Source: an uncultured Clostridia bacterium
Lineage (GTDB): Bacteria; Bacillota; Clostridia; Christensenellales; CAMQZB01
DNA length: 43,106 bases
Direction of reading: 5' to 3'
Assembly: GCA_947039455.1 (NCBI GenBank)
Contig: CAMQZB010000013.1
Span: forward strand, 1-43,106
Shown: piece after piece, positions 41,323-43,106 of the stretch
Layout of the letters: the number at the start of each line of letters is the position of its first letter
Position numbering within the stretch: the first letter of the stretch is position 1
Made by a program: the position numbers and the translations under genes
The notes under the pieces: model-generated
Seen by the model: the letters and a program-made list of their open reading frames with translations, nothing else
Databases searched by the model: none
What the model was told of the DNA's origin: nothing

Positions 41323-42051
41323 ATGGAAAAACTGGAAGATTTACAATATAATGGTTATGCGATATACCAAAGATCCGAATTATACCGATTCACTAGTGAT
41401 GCGGTATTTTTAGCTGACTTTGTAGACGTAAAAAAATCTGAATATCTAGTGGATTTCGGAACAGGTAGTGGTATTATTCCAATATTAATTTGTGCCAAAA
41501 AAGAAGTAAAAAAAGTTACTGGTATAGAAATACAAAAAGAAATGTATGAAATGTGCCAAAAGACAATAGAATACAACAATCTACAAGACAAATTTGATGT
41601 AATTAATTGCAAAATACAACAATCACACAAAAAAATCATTAAACACCCTGATGTTGTAGTATGCAATCCGCCATACAGAAAATTAACTGAAGGTGAGAAG
41701 TCAAAACTTGATTCAAACCGAATAGCGAAATTCGAAGTAATGATAGACCTAGCGGAAATAATTGAAAGTGCAAGACGTAATCTAAAAATTGGCGGAAGAT
41801 TTTACATGATCCACCGTGCAGACAGATTAACGGATATAATAACTTGCCTAAAACGTAACGATTTATCATTACGGAAATTGCAATTTATTCACAGCAAACC
41901 AACGTCAATTGCTCATTTAGTAATGATTGAAGCGATTTCAAGTGGAAACAGCCAAGTGAAAGTTTTACAGCCATTAGTGTTAACTGATGCTGAAGGAAAA
42001 GAGAGTGAAGCTGTGAAAACAATTTATAATAGAGGTAACGACAATGCTTAA
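41323..42051 (+). CDS. trmN6: tRNA1(Val) (adenine(37)-N6)-methyltransferase-like protein (YabB)
   Basis: The 242-residue SAM-dependent methyltransferase has the glycine motif 'LVDFGTGSGIIPILI', the acidic 'VTGIEIQKEM' and the amino-methyltransferase signature 'VVCNPPYRK' (NPPY). The N-terminal 'YNGYAIYQRSELYRFTSDAVFLADF' is characteristic of the YfiC/TrmN6/YabB family. It methylates N6 of adenine in tRNA in characterised members. It overlaps rsmI by eight bases, the conserved yabB-yabC arrangement. Confidence 0.9.
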   Translation: MEKLEDLQYNGYAIYQRSELYRFTSDAVFLADFVDVKKSEYLVDFGTGSGIIPILICAKKEVKKVTGIEIQKEMYEMCQKTIEYNNLQDKFDVINCKIQQSHKKIIKHPDVVVCNPPYRKLTEGEKSKLDSNRIAKFEVMIDLAEIIESARRNLKIGGRFYMIHRADRLTDIITCLKRNDLSLRKLQFIHSKPTSIAHLVMIEAISSGNSQVKVLQPLVLTDAEGKESEAVKTIYNRGNDNA

Positions 42052-42838
42052 TATCGTAGCAACACCAATTGGAAATCTTGAAGACATGACATACCGAGCA
42101 GTACGTATTTTGCAAGAATCGGAAATAATTTTATGTGAGGACACAAGACATTCAAGAACCTTGCTAGATAGGTATGACATTAAAGCGAAATTAGTTTCCT
42201 ACCACAAATTCAATGAAAATGAGCGTGTGGAATACGTGCTTGCAAAACTCCATGAAGGGGTGAATATATCGCTTATATCCGATGCAGGAACACCAATAAT
42301 TTCTGACCCAGGATATATATTAGTTGACAGAGTAAAGCGAGCGGGACTACCATACACATCAATACCAGGTGCGTCAGCGGTAGTTAACGCCTTGGTTTTA
42401 TCAGGAAAAGATTCTTCATCTTTCACGTTTTTCGGGTTCCTACCAAAAAGCAAGAAGAGAAAAGATTTAATCAAAAAAGCCGAAAGTATTACAAATACCG
42501 TGATTTTCTATATTTCCCCACACTCAATTAATGAGGACCTTGCTGATCTATATAAAGGGTTTGGCGCAAGAAGTGGAGTTATTCTAAAAGAGATGACGAA
42601 GTTTTACGAAAAAGCTATCGATATCACTCTTGCTGATGACTTGAAACTTGAAATTAAAGGCGAAATGGTGCTAGTATTAGAAGGCAAAACTGAAGTTGAA
42701 ACCAATTTCATGGAGCTATCACCAATGGAACATTTAATGGGCTACATTAATTCAGGTATGCCAAAGAACGAAGCTATCAAAAAAGTAGCAAAAGAACGTG
42801 GCGTTCTAAAAAACGAGATTTACACGCTATTAATTTAA
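42044..42838 (+). CDS. rsmI: 16S rRNA (cytidine1402-2'-O)-methyltransferase
   Basis: Methylates the 2'-OH of C1402 in the ribosomal decoding centre. The 264-residue tetrapyrrole-methylase-fold protein has 'MLNIVATPIGNLEDMTYRAVRIL', 'ILCEDTRHSRTLLDRYDI', 'ISDAGTPIISDPGYILV' and 'IPGASAVVNALVLSG'. It is slightly shorter than the usual 270-290. Its final codons (CTA TTA ATT TAA) form the beginning of the AT-rich repeat that follows. Confidence 0.95.
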   Translation: MLNIVATPIGNLEDMTYRAVRILQESEIILCEDTRHSRTLLDRYDIKAKLVSYHKFNENERVEYVLAKLHEGVNISLISDAGTPIISDPGYILVDRVKRAGLPYTSIPGASAVVNALVLSGKDSSSFTFFGFLPKSKKRKDLIKKAESITNTVIFYISPHSINEDLADLYKGFGARSGVILKEMTKFYEKAIDITLADDLKLEIKGEMVLVLEGKTEVETNFMELSPMEHLMGYINSGMPKNEAIKKVAKERGVLKNEIYTLLI

Positions 42839-42890
42839 TTTTTTAATTAAGTATTTTTTATTAATTTAATTTTTTAATTAAGTATTTTTT
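42829..42890. repeat. 31-bp AT-rich tandem repeat overlapping the rsmI stop
   Basis: Two consecutive copies (42829-42859 and 42860-42890) of a 31-bp unit, ATTAATTTAATTTTTTAATT plus AAGTATTTTTT. The first includes the rsmI stop codon TAA. The same unit recurs at 43019-43049. Confidence 0.85.
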
Positions 42891-43106
42891 AATTAAGTGA
42901 CATGGGGTGCTACCCCAAACCCCGCAAGGAGCATGGCCCCTTGACCCGTTAATGGGTGGTGGTTTTGCTTAGATGGTGTTGGGTTTAGTAGTGGAAATTT
43001 CTTTGAAAAGTATTTTTTATTAATTTAATTTTTTAATTAAGTATTTTTTAGTTAAGTGACATGGGGTGCTACCCCAAACCCCGCAAGGAGCATGGCCCCT
43101 TGACCC
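42849..43106. repeat. 159-bp direct repeat with GC-rich hairpin block, running off the window
   Basis: A 99-bp segment at 42849-42947 recurs at 43008-43106 with a single difference (A to G at 43051), a period of 159. Each copy has an AT-only part and a GC-rich part starting CATGGGGTGCTACCCC (GGGGT-gct-ACCCC hairpin), then CCCCGCAAGGAGCATGGCCC and CTTGACCC. The 60-bp spacer between copies is G/T-rich. The second copy is cut by the window end. Confidence 0.9.

Overview
The window is AT-rich and densely coded, with canonical sigma-A promoters (TTGACA/TATAAT type, 17-bp spacers), strong Shine-Dalgarno sites, several TTG starts and U-tract terminators. Together with a Gram-positive gene set (RsgI-like anti-sigma factor, RicT, Rex, PopT/DUF368, and an yaaO-tmk-holB-yaaT-yabB-yabC order as in Bacillus subtilis) and two ferredoxin-type proteins, this points to a low-GC anaerobic Bacillota, most likely class Clostridia. 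I cannot name the genus. Both ends fall in repetitive sequence (a repeat-domain surface gene on the left, a 159-bp repeat array on the right), which would fit a contig broken at repeats.

Layout. 1-3456: a surface protein built of MBG/YDG-like repeats, truncated by the window edge, followed by an internally deleted pseudogene of a related protein. 3556-5652: a large unidentified membrane protein with a helical-repeat region. 5653-6462: tandem repeats, hairpins and tRNA-Ser(GGA) on the minus strand. 6463-8342: an ECF sigma factor with an RsgI-like anti-sigma factor that ends in a 78-residue Asp-rich tail. 8589-13136: pyruvate kinase (-), a small unknown protein (+), uridine kinase (-), a holin-like small membrane protein (+), an ArsC/Spx-like protein (+) and MgtC (-). 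13385-15583: class A penicillin-binding protein (-), divergent from a long plus-strand unit miaB-mutS-mutL-miaA-hfq-ynbB (15755-24207). 24637-27796: flavin reductase, DUF368 transporter and two tandemly duplicated lipoproteins, all minus. 28033-30112: ttcA-like gene, a second ECF sigma factor and its probable anti-sigma partner. 30342-30953: two small minus-strand genes, one with its ribosome-binding site inside a perfect inverted repeat. 31091-34612: rex, an Lrp-type regulator, an aminotransferase and a DUF362/ferredoxin protein. 34793-42838: greA, lysS, a basic amino-acid decarboxylase, tmk, holB, ricT, a small ferredoxin, trmN6 and rsmI. 42829-43106: AT-rich 31-mers and GC-rich hairpin repeats.

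How the genes fit together. MiaA and MiaB act successively on tRNA A37 and, with MutS, MutL and Hfq, form an information-processing operon. The PBP (peptidoglycan polymerisation) and DUF368 (undecaprenyl-phosphate recycling) both serve envelope synthesis. Two ECF/anti-sigma modules, duplicated lipoproteins and surface repeat proteins suggest substantial envelope sensing. Rex, with a probable operator on its own promoter, senses NADH/NAD+. I see no CRISPR array, integrase, transposase or obvious defence island. The less ordinary items are regulatory or architectural: a sequestered Shine-Dalgarno site before the DUF378 gene, a terminator-like hairpin in the greA leader, 14 perfect heptapeptide repeats at the RicT C-terminus, the lipoprotein tandem duplication, and the terminal repeat array.
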